DNA of 64,000 nt from Tepidamorphaceae bacterium. GTDB taxonomy: Bacteria > Pseudomonadota > Alphaproteobacteria > Rhizobiales > JAKSCL01. Location of the stretch: NCBI GenBank assembly GCA_028289445.1, contig JANQPO010000014.1:62001-126000 (forward strand), read 5' to 3'. The number at the start of each line of letters is the position of its first letter. Positions within the stretch are counted from its first letter, which is position 1. Positions 55,694-64,000 of this stretch are shown in pieces. Below the pieces are notes generated by a model. That model made no database searches. It was not told the origin of the DNA and saw only the letters and a program-made list of their open reading frames with translations. The translations under genes and the position numbers were made by a program.

Positions 55694-57001
55694 TCAGCGC
55701 TTCTTTGCCGGCTCCGGCCGAAAGCCGAGCCCCCGTGTCACGCTGTCTGTTCCAAAACGCCCGCGCACCTTGTCGACGGCGCGCTCCGCCGCGGCCCGGC
55801 GCGCCGCGCCTGGGTCGAGCAGATCGCCTGAGTCATCGCCGGCATCGCCGGTGAGGTCGGATACGCCGATACCGATTAGCCGATAGGGCGTTCCATCCGC
55901 CTCAGGTGCCAATAGCGCTTGACCGACCCGATGAATGCGGTCGGCGATTTGCGTTGGCGCGTCGAGCGTTTGGCTCCTTGTCTTGATGCGGAAATCTGCG
56001 TTCTTCAGCTTCACCGTCACCGTGCGGCCGGACAGGCCGCTTCTCTTCAATCGCCGCGAGACTTTGTCCGATAGGTCCCAAAGGATCGCGTTCAGCGTTT
56101 CGAAATCCGTGTAGTCGACGTTGAACGTGGTTTCCGAGGAGACACTTTTCGCGCCACGCTCAGGCGAGACATGGCGGCGGTCGATATTGTGCGACAGGTC
56201 GTACAAGCGATGGCCGATGGCGCCATAGCGGCGGAACAGATTGTCTCGATCCGCCCGCTGAAGGTCGGCGATCATCGTGAATCCGTCGCGCTTCAAGCGC
56301 CGCTGCATGGCCTTGCCGACACCCCAGATCTTGTTCACCGGCTGGCGTGCCAGAAAGGCGATGGCCTCGCCGGCGCCGATAACGCAATAGCCGCGTGGCT
56401 TGTCGAGATCGGAGGCCATTTTGGCGAGGAATTTCGACGGCGCCAGACCGATCGACACGGTGATCCCGATATCCCGTTCGACCCGCCTGGCAAAATGACT
56501 CAGCGTTGCCGCGGGCGGAGCGTGGTGGACGCGGTTGGTGCCCGATAAATCCAGAAATGCTTCGTCGATGGACAGCGGTTCGACCAGCGGTGTGAGCGCT
56601 TCCATCATCGCCCGGATTTCTTTTCCCACGGCAACGTATTTCGCCATGTCGGGCTTAATCACAACAGCGTCCGGACAGGCCTTGAGCGCCTTGAACATCG
56701 GCATGGCGGAGTGAACGCCATGAATGCGCGCGACATAGCAGGCCGTCGACACAACGCCGCGCCGGCCGCCGCCGACGATCACCGGCTGGTCGCGAAGTTC
56801 AGGATTGTCGCGTTTCTCGACGGCGGCGTAAAAGGCATCGCAATCGACATGGGCGATGTTCAGATCGAACAACTCGGGGTGACGAACGATGCGACGATGA
56901 TGGCAGGCCGGACAGCGATTATCCGCAAAGTTCATCGCACCGCAATCGCGGCACAGGCTTGTCCTTTCCGCGATGTTCGATGCTGGATCCATCGTTTTCA
57001 C
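55694..57001 (-). CDS. dinB: DNA polymerase IV (DinB)
   Basis: A 435-residue Y-family polymerase. Catalytic acidic residues are in HVDCDAFYAAVE and EPLSIDEAFLDLSG. A zinc-finger-like N-terminus (CRDCGAMNFADNRCPACHHR) precedes the polymerase domain, as in many alphaproteobacterial DinB proteins. The little-finger domain and VTRGLGFRP end are intact. The GTG at 57001 overlaps the upstream ROK-gene stop by one base; an ATG at 56992 is also possible. Confidence 0.93.
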   Translation of the reverse strand: MKTMDPASNIAERTSLCRDCGAMNFADNRCPACHHRRIVRHPELFDLNIAHVDCDAFYAAVEKRDNPELRDQPVIVGGGRRGVVSTACYVARIHGVHSAMPMFKALKACPDAVVIKPDMAKYVAVGKEIRAMMEALTPLVEPLSIDEAFLDLSGTNRVHHAPPAATLSHFARRVERDIGITVSIGLAPSKFLAKMASDLDKPRGYCVIGAGEAIAFLARQPVNKIWGVGKAMQRRLKRDGFTMIADLQRADRDNLFRRYGAIGHRLYDLSHNIDRRHVSPERGAKSVSSETTFNVDYTDFETLNAILWDLSDKVSRRLKRSGLSGRTVTVKLKNADFRIKTRSQTLDAPTQIADRIHRVGQALLAPEADGTPYRLIGIGVSDLTGDAGDDSGDLLDPGAARRAAAERAVDKVRGRFGTDSVTRGLGFRPEPAKKR

Positions 57002-57906
57002 TAGCCGCCGTCAGGGCTGCCGTCCCAAAGCCAGGCCGCCCCGCGCACGCCGCTGGAATCGCCATATTTCGGCGGCCTGATGTCGATCGCAGGATCGTCG
57101 GCAAAGACATGCGGGCGAACGGCATCCGGCAATTGGTCGTAAAGATGCGGCATATTCGACAGACCGCCGCCGAGCACGATCGTGTCGGGATCGAAAATAT
57201 CGATGACAACCGCTAACCCGCGCGCCAGCCGCGACAGGTGCCGGTCGAGCGTGGCCTGGCACGCGCGATCGGCGGCGTTAGCGACGATCTCAGGCGCCCG
57301 AAGCGCATGGCCTGTGACCGTCTGGTGATCGCGTTCAAGCGCTGTCCCGGATACCCACATCTCCATGCAGCCCCGACGGCCACACCAGCACATCGGGCCG
57401 GGGCTCTCGTCCGGCGTGGGCCAGGGTAGGGGCATGTGACCCCATTCTCCGCCAATGCCGTTTGGTCCGTCGATGATGCGTCCGTCAAAGACAAGGCCGC
57501 CGCCGCAACCGGTTCCGATAATCACACCGAAGACGGCCCGGCAATCCGCCGCCGCGCCGTCGACGGCTTCCGATAGCGCAAAGCAATGCGCATCGTTGGC
57601 CACCCGCACATCGCGCCCCAGCGCGGCAGACAGATCGGCACAGAACGGCCGCCCATTGATCCATGTCAGATTGCTGTTTTGCACCCGTCCGGTGGCACGC
57701 ACTTGCGACCCGGGGATGCCGATGCCGACAGTCGCTTTTGTTCCCGTTTCCGTCTCCGCCTGCACGATCAGATCGCGAACGGCGGCGATCGTTGCATCAT
57801 AGTCCTGCTTCGGTGTCGGGATCCGGTTCGACCACTGCGTCTTGCCGCCGCCGTCAAGCACGATGCCGGCGATTTTCGTGCCACCCAGGTCAATCCCGAT
57901 TCTCAT
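57001..57906 (-). CDS. ROK-family sugar kinase (fructokinase/glucokinase-like)
   Basis: A 301-residue kinase. ATP-binding IGIDLGGTKIAGIVLDG starts the protein. The ROK zinc site is visible as MCWCGRRGCMEMW, and the catalytic Asp is in RVANDAHCFALSEA. IGTGCGGGLVFDGRIIDGPN is the second family signature. Fructose or another hexose is a likely substrate. It overlaps the HAD gene upstream (ATGA) and the dinB gene downstream. Confidence 0.9.
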   Translation of the reverse strand: MRIGIDLGGTKIAGIVLDGGGKTQWSNRIPTPKQDYDATIAAVRDLIVQAETETGTKATVGIGIPGSQVRATGRVQNSNLTWINGRPFCADLSAALGRDVRVANDAHCFALSEAVDGAAADCRAVFGVIIGTGCGGGLVFDGRIIDGPNGIGGEWGHMPLPWPTPDESPGPMCWCGRRGCMEMWVSGTALERDHQTVTGHALRAPEIVANAADRACQATLDRHLSRLARGLAVVIDIFDPDTIVLGGGLSNMPHLYDQLPDAVRPHVFADDPAIDIRPPKYGDSSGVRGAAWLWDGSPDGG

Positions 57907-58550
57907 GATGCGAGATGCTCTCGGCGCGCGGGGTGGCCAACGCTTTCGGTGATGAAGTCATGGGCCTCCCGCCAGTCGCCCGTTATCAGACCGATCTCCG
58001 ATGTAGGTCGCACGAGGGCGCGGAACGCATCGTCGGCGATGAATTGGATCAGCGAAATCCCATCGACATGGTGCTTGGCCGACAGTAGATGACCGCGCGA
58101 GTCGTCGAGGAAAACGACGGGCGCCGAGCCATACGTCAGTCTATGGGCGTTCGCGAGCGCGCGCACGGCCGGTCCTTTGTCGCCTGTGTTGGCCGTCACC
58201 GGAAACGATAGCCCGAGACGTTCTAGATGCGAACGGCGTGCCGCTTCGTGAGCCTCTTGGATGTTTGTCAGGAGCTTGATCTCGCACCAGCCGGCCAGGT
58301 CCAGCAATGCGGCGATGCTCCCGTGGACGGCGTCGGCTAGATGCACGGCGGTCGACTGGTAGTCCGCGATCAGCGCGGCGCACCGCCCCTGGTCTATCGG
58401 CTCACCCGTTTGGCGGTCATGGATGTTCCCAGTGAGCGCATAGGTTTCACGGCTCAGAAAAAGAGTCCGCTGCTCCAGATAAGTATCCAATCCGGCAACG
58501 AAATCGACGATCACCTCGTCGACATCGCAAACGATCAGAGGGCGGATCAT
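57903..58550 (-). CDS. HAD-superfamily hydrolase
   Basis: A 215-residue protein. HAD motif I is CDVDEVIVDF (DxD near residues 8-10), motif II is the threonine in EIKLLTNIQEA, and motif IV is VVFLDDSRGH. A roughly 60-residue cap lies between motifs I and II. The ATG at 58550 overlaps the stop of the DUF3572 gene. The substrate is unknown; its link to a sugar kinase suggests a sugar phosphate (inference). Confidence 0.78.
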   Translation of the reverse strand: MIRPLIVCDVDEVIVDFVAGLDTYLEQRTLFLSRETYALTGNIHDRQTGEPIDQGRCAALIADYQSTAVHLADAVHGSIAALLDLAGWCEIKLLTNIQEAHEAARRSHLERLGLSFPVTANTGDKGPAVRALANAHRLTYGSAPVVFLDDSRGHLLSAKHHVDGISLIQFIADDAFRALVRPTSEIGLITGDWREAHDFITESVGHPARREHLAS

Positions 58551-58855
58551 GCCGCCTCGCCGGACAAGAGCCTGCGCGCGGGTGCAACCTCCGTCGGATC
58601 GACGCCGCAATTGGCGCAGAATGCCAGAAGCAGCGATTCATCGCTCATGACATGATCGAGGACTGCGGTTTGAAACTCCGCTGTGGCTGCGGTTTCGCGG
58701 AGCGTGCCGGCGTCCAATCCCGTAAGCGCGAGAAAGCGCTCCAGCCGCTCGGATGCCCCCGCCAGATAGCTAAGCGCTGCAATCGCCAAAGCCTCGGCTT
58801 CGTCGCGATCGATGCGGTGGTGCCTGTCAGCCATTTCGCCGGTCTTGTTTGCCAT
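58547..58855 (-). CDS. DUF3572 family protein
   Basis: A small helical protein of about 102 residues. It matches DUF3572: DEAEALAIAALSYLAGASER, LERFLALTGLDAGTLRETAA, and VLDHVMSDESLLLAFCANCG. Several in-frame ATGs exist (58834, 58855, 58873, 58891); 58855 is chosen because DNA upstream is AT-rich and looks like promoter. The function is unknown. It heads the operon of HAD, ROK and dinB genes and is divergent from divK. Confidence 0.8.
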   Translation of the reverse strand: MANKTGEMADRHHRIDRDEAEALAIAALSYLAGASERLERFLALTGLDAGTLRETAATAEFQTAVLDHVMSDESLLLAFCANCGVDPTEVAPARRLLSGEAA

Positions 58856-58993
58856 TCCGTAAGAAAATCTCATTAACACTTCATTTGGCATAGGTGAACG
58901 ATCGCCAGTCCGAGCGCCAGATATCTCGTCGGTCTGACGCGATTTGTGCCCGAATTGGTAGCGCGCGGGTCCTGCCGCGCATCGGAGCGCGCA

Positions 58994-59401
58994 ATGGCGA
59001 AACGAGTGCTGATCGTGGAGGACAACGAGCTAAACATGAAGCTCTTCCACGACCTTCTCGAAGCCCATGGATATGAGACGATTCAGACCCGTGACGGGCT
59101 GAAGGCGCTCGACCTTGCGCGCGAGCACCGGCCGGACCTTATCCTCATGGACATTCAGCTCCCCGAGGTTTCCGGTTTGGAGGTCACGAAATGGCTGAAG
59201 GAAGACGAAGATCTGAAGCACATTCCAGTCATCGCGGTGACCGCCTTTGCCATGAAGGGCGACGAGGAGCGCATCCGCGAAGGCGGTTGTGAGGCATACC
59301 TGTCAAAGCCGATTTCGGTGGCGACGTTTCTGGAAACCGTGCGTTCGTTTCTGGACGGCGCGCCATCTGGTGCAGTGAGTGAGGGAGACGATCGGACATG
59401 A
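58994..59401 (+). CDS. divK: DivK, single-domain response regulator
   Basis: A 135-residue receiver domain. The acidic pair is in [20 protein letters not shown], the phosphoacceptor Asp in [14 protein letters not shown] (about residue 53), the Thr in [12 protein letters not shown], and the Lys in [10 protein letters not shown]. It is highly like Caulobacter DivK, which controls cell-fate signalling by DivJ/PleC. The ATG at 58994 starts at [10 protein letters not shown]. It overlaps pleD by 4 bp (ATGA), the canonical gene pair. Confidence 0.95.
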   Translation: MAKRVLIVEDNELNMKLFHDLLEAHGYETIQTRDGLKALDLAREHRPDLILMDIQLPEVSGLEVTKWLKEDEDLKHIPVIAVTAFAMKGDEERIREGGCEAYLSKPISVATFLETVRSFLDGAPSGAVSEGDDRT

Positions 59402-60771
59402 CGGCGCGCGTACTTGTTGTCGACGATATTCTGGCCAATGTGAAGCTTCTCGAGGCGCGGCTGACGGCTGAATACTTCGACGTCATCACGGCGATGAGCG
59501 GGCCGGATGCCATTGAAATTTGTAAGCGCGGCGAGTGCGACATCGTGCTTCTCGACGTCATGATGCCCGGTATGGATGGCTTTGAGACGGCACGTCAGAT
59601 CAAGTCCGATCCCGAGACGCAGCATTTGCCCATCATCATGGTGACGGCGCTCGATCAGCCGTCGGACAAGGTGAAGGGCTTGCAGGCCGGCGCCGACGAT
59701 TTTCTCACGAAACCGGTCAACGATCTCGCGCTGATCACCCGCGTGCGGAGCCTGGCGCGCCTCAAAACGCTAACGGACGAACTGCGGATGCGCGCCGCGA
59801 CGACTAAGGACATGGGTCTGGTCGACGTCAATGTGCCGCCCGTCGGCAATCAGACATCGGACGGACGCGTTCTCCTGATCGAGGACAGGGCAAGCTCTCA
59901 GGAGCGGATCAGCCGGACATTGGGCGACCGCCATTCGGTGTCGATCGAGAGCAATCCGCATGAAGCGGTCTTTCGCGCCTCCGATGGTGATTTCGAACTG
60001 TTTATCGTCAGCTTGAACTTCACGGATTTCGACGGTTTGCGGCTTTGTTCGCAGATTCGCTCCCTTGAGCGCATTCGCAACACCCCGATTCTGATCGTGA
60101 CCGAGCCTGAGGACAACGCCCGGCTGTTGCGTGGCCTGGAACTTGGCGTCAACGACTACATCGTCCGGCCAATCGATCCGAACGAACTCCATGCTCGTGT
60201 CTCCACCCAGCTGCGCCGCAAGCGCTACGCCGAACATCTGCGGACCAATGTCCAGAACTCCATGGAAATGGCGATCACCGATCCGCTTACGGGTCTGCAC
60301 AATCGCCGTTATATGGAAGGGCATTTGCGCACGCTTGTCGAAGAGGCGGTCGCCCGCGACAAGCCGCTGTCGCTTCTGATCGCCGACATCGATTTCTTCA
60401 AGGCGGTGAACGACACCCATGGTCACGATGCCGGCGACGAAGTCCTGAAGGAGTTCTCCAACCGAATGCGGATCAACATCCGCGGCGTCGATCTGGCTTG
60501 CCGCTTGGGCGGTGAGGAGTTCGTCGTGGTGATGCCGGAAACGGATCGTGGGGTTGCGCTGCAGGTCGCGGAGCGCATGCGGCAATGCATGGCGCAGCAA
60601 GAGTTCCCAATTCACAACGGCACCAACTCCGTCGCCGTCACCGTCAGTGTCGGTGTCGCAACTATCGAGCACGAAAACGATACGCCGGATTCGCTCCTCA
60701 AGCGTGCCGATCAGGCGCTCTACGCCGCTAAGCGGGACGGGCGTAACCGCGTGGTCGCCGACGCAGCCTGA
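59398..60771 (+). CDS. pleD: PleD, diguanylate cyclase response regulator
   Basis: A 457-residue protein with two receiver domains and a GGDEF domain. REC1 has its phosphoacceptor in [18 protein letters not shown]2 (about residues 155-270) lacks the Asp ([12 protein letters not shown]), as is usual for PleD's adaptor domain. The GGDEF active site is [13 protein letters not shown], preceded by the RxxD inhibitory site (RGVD five residues before). It synthesises c-di-GMP upon phosphorylation, driving the motile-to-sessile switch. Confidence 0.95.
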   Translation: MTARVLVVDDILANVKLLEARLTAEYFDVITAMSGPDAIEICKRGECDIVLLDVMMPGMDGFETARQIKSDPETQHLPIIMVTALDQPSDKVKGLQAGADDFLTKPVNDLALITRVRSLARLKTLTDELRMRAATTKDMGLVDVNVPPVGNQTSDGRVLLIEDRASSQERISRTLGDRHSVSIESNPHEAVFRASDGDFELFIVSLNFTDFDGLRLCSQIRSLERIRNTPILIVTEPEDNARLLRGLELGVNDYIVRPIDPNELHARVSTQLRRKRYAEHLRTNVQNSMEMAITDPLTGLHNRRYMEGHLRTLVEEAVARDKPLSLLIADIDFFKAVNDTHGHDAGDEVLKEFSNRMRINIRGVDLACRLGGEEFVVVMPETDRGVALQVAERMRQCMAQQEFPIHNGTNSVAVTVSVGVATIEHENDTPDSLLKRADQALYAAKRDGRNRVVADAA

Positions 60772-60781
60772 TTTTGCAGCC

Positions 60782-60827
60782 TTCGGTAGTTCTTACCGAA
60801 CCTCTCCGTAGAAACTACGGAGAGGTT
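60782..60827 (+). terminator. Tandem hairpins after pleD
   Basis: TTCGGTA (60782-60788) pairs with TACCGAA (60794-60800). AACCTCTCCGTAG (60799-60811) pairs with CTACGGAGAGGTT (60815-60827), a perfect 13-bp stem with an AAA loop. The second is strong enough to end or protect the pleD transcript, although there is no T-run. The two stems share the bases AA at 60799-60800, so they compete slightly. Confidence 0.65.
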
Positions 60828-61198
60828 GTCGGCAAATTCAAGTTCTTAACTAAGGTTCTTAAGTATCACGCAAATTCCCATGCGTGATTGCTGCGGGTTT
60901 TGTTGAACCGCAATACCGTCCTGATAGTGTTTGGTTGAAAGATGGGCGGCGGAATGTGGCGGATAATCGCCAAGTCCTAGACAATCAAACTGCACGCTCA
61001 TCAACGCGATGCCCCGCGGTTCGCTCAGGTCCGCCGCATCTCCTGGGTCCGTGGGGCAGGCCGGCCGGCGCGGTTAGAGTGGCCTCCTCGTTGACCCGCG
61101 TTCGGTCGGCCGCCATCATGACGCTAGACTGCGAATGCGGCCCCAATTCGACCGTCTCGCCATTCAGCGCTGGATCGCCATGGTTGGTGAGTCACCCC
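60828..61198. other. Intergenic stretch between pleD and rpmG, no gene recognised
   Basis: This stretch has no convincing coding frame on either strand and no tRNA-like fold. Its left end is AT-rich (TTCTTAACTAAGGTTCTTAAG at about 60841-60861). It might hold a small RNA, but nothing in the sequence proves it. Confidence 0.35.
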
Positions 61199-61217
61199 GG
61201 TCGGGTCAAGCCCGACC
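61199..61217 (-). terminator. Hairpin downstream of rpmG
   Basis: GGTCGGG (61199-61205) pairs with CCCGACC (61211-61217) around a TCAAG loop. It is 35 bp past the rpmG stop on the minus strand. No T-run follows, so termination efficiency is uncertain. Confidence 0.45.
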
Positions 61218-61252
61218 GCGATGTGGCTTGGGGAAAAGCGGGGAGAGGAAGC

Positions 61253-61420
61253 CTATTTGATCTTGGCTTCTTTGAATTCGACGTGCTTGCGGGCGACCGG
61301 ATCGTATTTCTTCTTGGTCATCTTCTCGGTCATCGTCCGAGTGTTCTTCTTCGTCACGTAGAAGTAACCGGTGTCTGCGGTCGATACGAGACGAATCTTG
61401 GCGGTTGTCGGCTTGGCCAT
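61253..61420 (-). CDS. rpmG: 50S ribosomal protein L33
   Basis: A 55-residue ribosomal protein reading [20 protein letters not shown], then the conserved [20 protein letters not shown], and ending VEFKEAKIK. It lacks the zinc-binding cysteines, as in the common C-minus form. It lies on the minus strand, downstream of the MFS and NUDIX genes. Confidence 0.96.
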   Translation of the reverse strand: MAKPTTAKIRLVSTADTGYFYVTKKNTRTMTEKMTKKKYDPVARKHVEFKEAKIK

Positions 61421-61491
61421 AGCGCATATCCTCGCCCGGGGGCGTCATGAAATTCGGAGGTTGGCGGAACCTAGTCGTGCGGCGCCGAATG

Positions 61492-62691
61492 TCAAGCGGA
61501 TCTTGGCGTTTCTGAGGGTCGCGAGAGCCGCCAAACCGCCAAGACGGTGAACAGAAGATAGAAGAACGCCACCGTCCAGGCGAAGCCATGGGGATCCCAT
61601 ACGTCCATGGCAGCCCCGACCGTCATCGGCCCGACCAACATACCCAGCGCATAACAGAACACGAAGGCGGCGTTCGCGGATGCCAGGTCGCCGCCTTTGA
61701 ACCGGCTGCCGAGATGCGTGAGGCCGACAGTATAGAGGCCCGCGGCGATGCCGCCCCAAACGACGATGACCGCAAAGAGCGCCGGCGGATAGCGCGCCGC
61801 GGTTGGAAAGGCGAGGGCGCCAATCAATCCGATGATGCCGCAACACAATAGAACGCGCCGGCGGTCGAAACGGTCGGCGATGATGCCGATCGGGATCAGG
61901 AAGATCAGGCCGCCGAGCGCCATCATTGTGATGAGATTGACGGCGAGTCCCTCTGTCAGCCCCAGCCGTGTTCCGTAAAGCGCCAGAAAGGCGAAGCTGG
62001 CGCTTTCCGACATCCCGAAAATAAACACCGCGCCGGTCGCCAGCGGTACCGCGAAGAGAAACGGCCAAAACGACGTCTTGTGGTCGGGAGCGATATCAGG
62101 GGCTGAGCGCCGCGCCAGATAGACGGGAAACAGGCTGAGCAGAAACAGAATGACGACGACGACAAATGGCGCCGGCCCAACGCTGCCTGTCACGCTCAGG
62201 ATGGCGGGGCCTGAAGCAAAGCCGATCGACAGAAACGTTGCATACACACCCATGATGAAGCCGCGACGGTGTTCGGGCGCCAGCGCATTGATCCAATACT
62301 CGGAGATAATGAAGACACCCGTCAGAGACGCGCCGAAGACGAAGCGCAGCAGGAACCATCCAAAGAGGTTCTGCATGAGATAGGTCAGCCCGAAACTAAG
62401 CGTCGTGATCAAGATGGTCGTGATCATCAGCCGCGCCACGCCGATCCGCTGCGCGAGGCGCGGCATGACCGGGGTAATGGCAAGCGCGGCAATGCCGACG
62501 GTCGCCATGCTCAGTCCGATGACCGAATCGGGAAGGCCCTGGCGTTCCATGATGAGGCTGAACAGCGGTCCCGTTTGACTGAGACCGATGCCGACGATCG
62601 AAATCGTCGCGATGGCCGCGGCAATGCCGATTAGGTCGACCCGGCCGGTTTCGACCGGACGCGACGCATTCGCCGACGCTTGGCCGTCCAT
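61492..62691 (-). CDS. MFS transporter (YcaD-like)
   Basis: A 399-residue inner-membrane protein with twelve hydrophobic segments. It begins LIGIAAAIATISIVGIGLSQ; MFS loop signatures appear around RLAQRIGVARLM and IGIIADRFDRRRVLL. The layout resembles the YcaD/YfkF group of uncharacterised MFS permeases. It lies between rpmG and a NUDIX gene on the same strand. Confidence 0.88.
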   Translation of the reverse strand: MDGQASANASRPVETGRVDLIGIAAAIATISIVGIGLSQTGPLFSLIMERQGLPDSVIGLSMATVGIAALAITPVMPRLAQRIGVARLMITTILITTLSFGLTYLMQNLFGWFLLRFVFGASLTGVFIISEYWINALAPEHRRGFIMGVYATFLSIGFASGPAILSVTGSVGPAPFVVVVILFLLSLFPVYLARRSAPDIAPDHKTSFWPFLFAVPLATGAVFIFGMSESASFAFLALYGTRLGLTEGLAVNLITMMALGGLIFLIPIGIIADRFDRRRVLLCCGIIGLIGALAFPTAARYPPALFAVIVVWGGIAAGLYTVGLTHLGSRFKGGDLASANAAFVFCYALGMLVGPMTVGAAMDVWDPHGFAWTVAFFYLLFTVLAVWRLSRPSETPRSA

Positions 62692-62718
62692 CTTTGCCTC
62701 CGAAGTCGATATCGGTCT

Positions 62719-63456
62719 TTAGACCATGTCCCGAACGAAACGGCCGTGGCGCATGTGATAAAACGGCACGGCTGGATGACGATCATAATTGACGCCGGTC
62801 GCCAGGTCAGCCTCGATTCCATCCAAAACGACATGGGTGATGCGCGGCAGGTCGAGATCGCGCGCGGCGTCGAATGTGAGCCAGCAGATGTCCTGTAACT
62901 CGCCGTCAGGCGCGGAATCCAGCGGCAATCGTCTGCCTATCGCGTCCGTTGGTGCTGTGAAAAATCGCGTGTCGAATCGGCGCGGGCGTCCCGGTGGCGT
63001 GATGGCGCGGGCGACAAGGCGCAGCGGCGAAAGCGATGGAATGATTCCCTGGCCGAGATAGTCCGCCCAGATCTCGGGTAACCCGGCAGCACTGGCGTCG
63101 CCGGGCACACCGACGAGAAGCCCCGTTTCCTCGAAGGTCTCGCGGACGGCGGTCATGGCGAGCGCACGGGCGCGACGGCGCGTTGGGCGCCCGCGCATGC
63201 GCACCATGAGGCGATCCTCAAGCGCTTCAGGCAATCGGTCGCAGGCCGGCGCTTTAGCGTCGGTCGGGTCGACACGCCCACCGGGGAAGACATACTTGCC
63301 GGGCATGAAGGCTAGATCTGCGCGCCGCCGTCCCATGAGCACGCGAGGCGATGCACCAGCCCGATCAACCAGGATTAGTGTCGCCGCGTCCCGTGGTTTC
63401 AGCGTTGGTCCAGAGCCGCGCTTTTCCTCGGTGATTAGGCGGTCGGGAACCGTCAT
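62719..63456 (-). CDS. NUDIX hydrolase
   Basis: A 245-residue protein. The Nudix box is GKYVFPGGRVDPTDAKAP, then after an insertion AMTAVRETFEETGLLVG, with the REx2EExG core intact. The insertion between the GG and the catalytic helix is typical of the larger NUDT19-like (CoA or nucleotide diphosphate) hydrolases. The ATG at 63456 overlaps the DUF983 stop (ATGA). Confidence 0.88.
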   Translation of the reverse strand: MTVPDRLITEEKRGSGPTLKPRDAATLILVDRAGASPRVLMGRRRADLAFMPGKYVFPGGRVDPTDAKAPACDRLPEALEDRLMVRMRGRPTRRRARALAMTAVRETFEETGLLVGVPGDASAAGLPEIWADYLGQGIIPSLSPLRLVARAITPPGRPRRFDTRFFTAPTDAIGRRLPLDSAPDGELQDICWLTFDAARDLDLPRITHVVLDGIEADLATGVNYDRHPAVPFYHMRHGRFVRDMV

Positions 63457-63914
63457 CCTGCGGTTGTGTTCTCCGGCGCGCTCTCCCAGCCGATATCGCC
63501 GTCCGAACTGTCCTGGCGCGGGTCGAAGCCATGCATGTAGTTGGCCCACTGCAGACCGATCAGCGCGCCCTTGATCGGCGGAAGCAAGAGCAGAGATAGG
63601 ATGACCGTGGCCGGCAGCCAGATAGCCGCCTGCACCCACATCGGGGGCGCGAGAAACCTCTCCATCAGAAGCAGACCAGGGACGACGATGTGCCCCACTA
63701 GCGTAATGGTGAAATAGGGTGGTGCGTCGTCGGCGCGTTGATGGTGGAGCGCTTCGCCGCAGGCGGGGCAGGTGTCGCGAACCTTCAAGTAGGCGGAAAA
63801 CAGCGATCCCTTGCCACAACTTGGACAGCGTCCCCTCATACCGGCGCGCATGGCGGCTCCGACAGATCGCTCGGGAAGGGCCTTTGCGTCGATGCCTTCA
63901 ATCGCCACGCTCAT
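63453..63914 (-). CDS. DUF983 family membrane protein
   Basis: A 153-residue protein. A zinc-ribbon-like pair (GRCPSCGKGSLF and DTCPACGEALHH) is followed by two membrane helices (FTITLVGHIVVPGLLLMERF and AAIWLPATVILSLLLLPPI). This matches the DUF983 layout. It follows the putative rnr gene end and overlaps the NUDIX gene, the common alphaproteobacterial order. Confidence 0.88.
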   Translation of the reverse strand: MSVAIEGIDAKALPERSVGAAMRAGMRGRCPSCGKGSLFSAYLKVRDTCPACGEALHHQRADDAPPYFTITLVGHIVVPGLLLMERFLAPPMWVQAAIWLPATVILSLLLLPPIKGALIGLQWANYMHGFDPRQDSSDGDIGWESAPENTTAG

Positions 63915-63917
63915 TCG

Positions 63918-64000
63918 TCATCCTTTCTTGCGTCGGCCCCGACGCGGGGCAGGACGCGTTTTTCGCGGTCGCCTTGACCGGGTCGGACCCTTCAAAGCGC
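63918..64000 (-). CDS. rnr: Partial: C-terminus of ribonuclease R (probable)
   Basis: The last 26 codons of a minus-strand gene enter from the right edge and stop at TGA (63918-63920). The tail is very basic: GPTRSRRPRKTRPAPRRGRR then KKG, as at the C-terminus of RNase R. The neighbours DUF983, NUDIX and rpmG typically follow rnr in alphaproteobacteria. Only this context and the basic tail support the call. Confidence 0.5.
   Translation of the reverse strand, partial: ALKGPTRSRRPRKTRPAPRRGRRKKG

Noticed and set aside
60841..60861. Possible CtrA site (two TTAA half-sites) after pleD
   Set aside because: The spacing between TTAA halves is 9 bases rather than the 7 of the CtrA consensus, and the site is downstream of pleD rather than in front of a gene.
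62719..63819. Longer start for the NUDIX gene, extending through the DUF983 gene
   Set aside because: The extra 121 codons read as a shadow of DUF983. The ATG at 63456 overlaps the DUF983 stop and begins a normal NUDIX protein.

Overview
The window is 64 kb of GC-rich, densely coded chromosome from an alphaproteobacterium, most likely in or near Hyphomicrobiales (Rhizobiales). Supporting markers are MipZ, a DivK-PleD pair, an EipB/DUF1849 periplasmic protein, DUF1489, DUF983 and DUF3572 proteins, a Frc-type single-domain sugar ABC ATPase followed by a FrcK-like kinase, and rhizobial-style extragenic palindromes. No rRNA, tRNA, CRISPR array, insertion sequence or prophage was recognised. Most genes lie in short, translationally coupled operons.

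Layout. (1) 1-9276: a LacI regulator (partial) divergent from a glucose/mannose-type ABC importer, a Dabb protein, an SDR, a DUF993 TIM-barrel protein, a sugar isomerase-like TIM barrel and a D-2-hydroxyacid dehydrogenase. This looks like a catabolic locus for an unidentified sugar. (2) 9353-14778: a second LacI regulator with a ribose/fructose-type importer, a ketose 3-epimerase-like enzyme and a kinase. (3) 14838-22058: a secreted PHB-depolymerase-like esterase, a TTC38-like repeat protein, and an osmoregulated periplasmic glucan operon opgC-opgG-opgH. (4) 22164-28296: MgtE, isovaleryl-CoA dehydrogenase, a membrane-attached class III cyclase, a ClpP paralogue, an aldo/keto reductase and two GNAT acetyltransferases. 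(5) 28420-40841: a dimethylglycine/sarcosine dehydrogenase-like flavoprotein, an LprI-like protein, an EamA exporter, a GST, and the two methylcrotonyl-CoA carboxylase subunits, which are separated by L-serine deaminase and small accessory genes. (6) 40894-49321: DUF1489, mipZ, a VWA / J-domain pair, a D,D-carboxypeptidase with a SPOR domain, a phasin, and clpS-clpA. (7) 49324-58855: azlCD, a BNR-repeat protein, then a minus-strand run (HIT, FemAB-like, GDPD, RidA), eipB, and a coupled minus-strand operon DUF3572-HAD-ROK kinase-dinB. (8) 58994-64000: divK-pleD, rpmG (55 aa), an MFS transporter, and NUDIX-DUF983-(rnr C-terminus) at the edge.

Metabolic theme. Two LacI-controlled sugar-uptake/isomerase loci sit back to back, and leucine catabolism (ivd, mccB, mccA) is spread over 17 kb. 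Cell-envelope and cell-cycle functions (OPG synthesis, MipZ, DivK/PleD, D,D-carboxypeptidase, EipB) fill much of the rest.

The most unusual observations are: (a) palindromic repeats that lie exactly on gene ends and supply the TAG stop codons of at least five genes, including one that encodes the last 25 residues of a transporter; (b) the DUF993-SDR-isomerase-Dabb-hydroxyacid dehydrogenase sugar locus, whose substrate and chemistry I cannot assign; (c) a TGC-rich inverted repeat over the phasin promoter, resembling a PhaR site; (d) a VWA / membrane J-domain gene pair beside mipZ; and (e) a 63-residue Cys/His-rich exported peptide. All calls come from reading the sequence; no database search was run.
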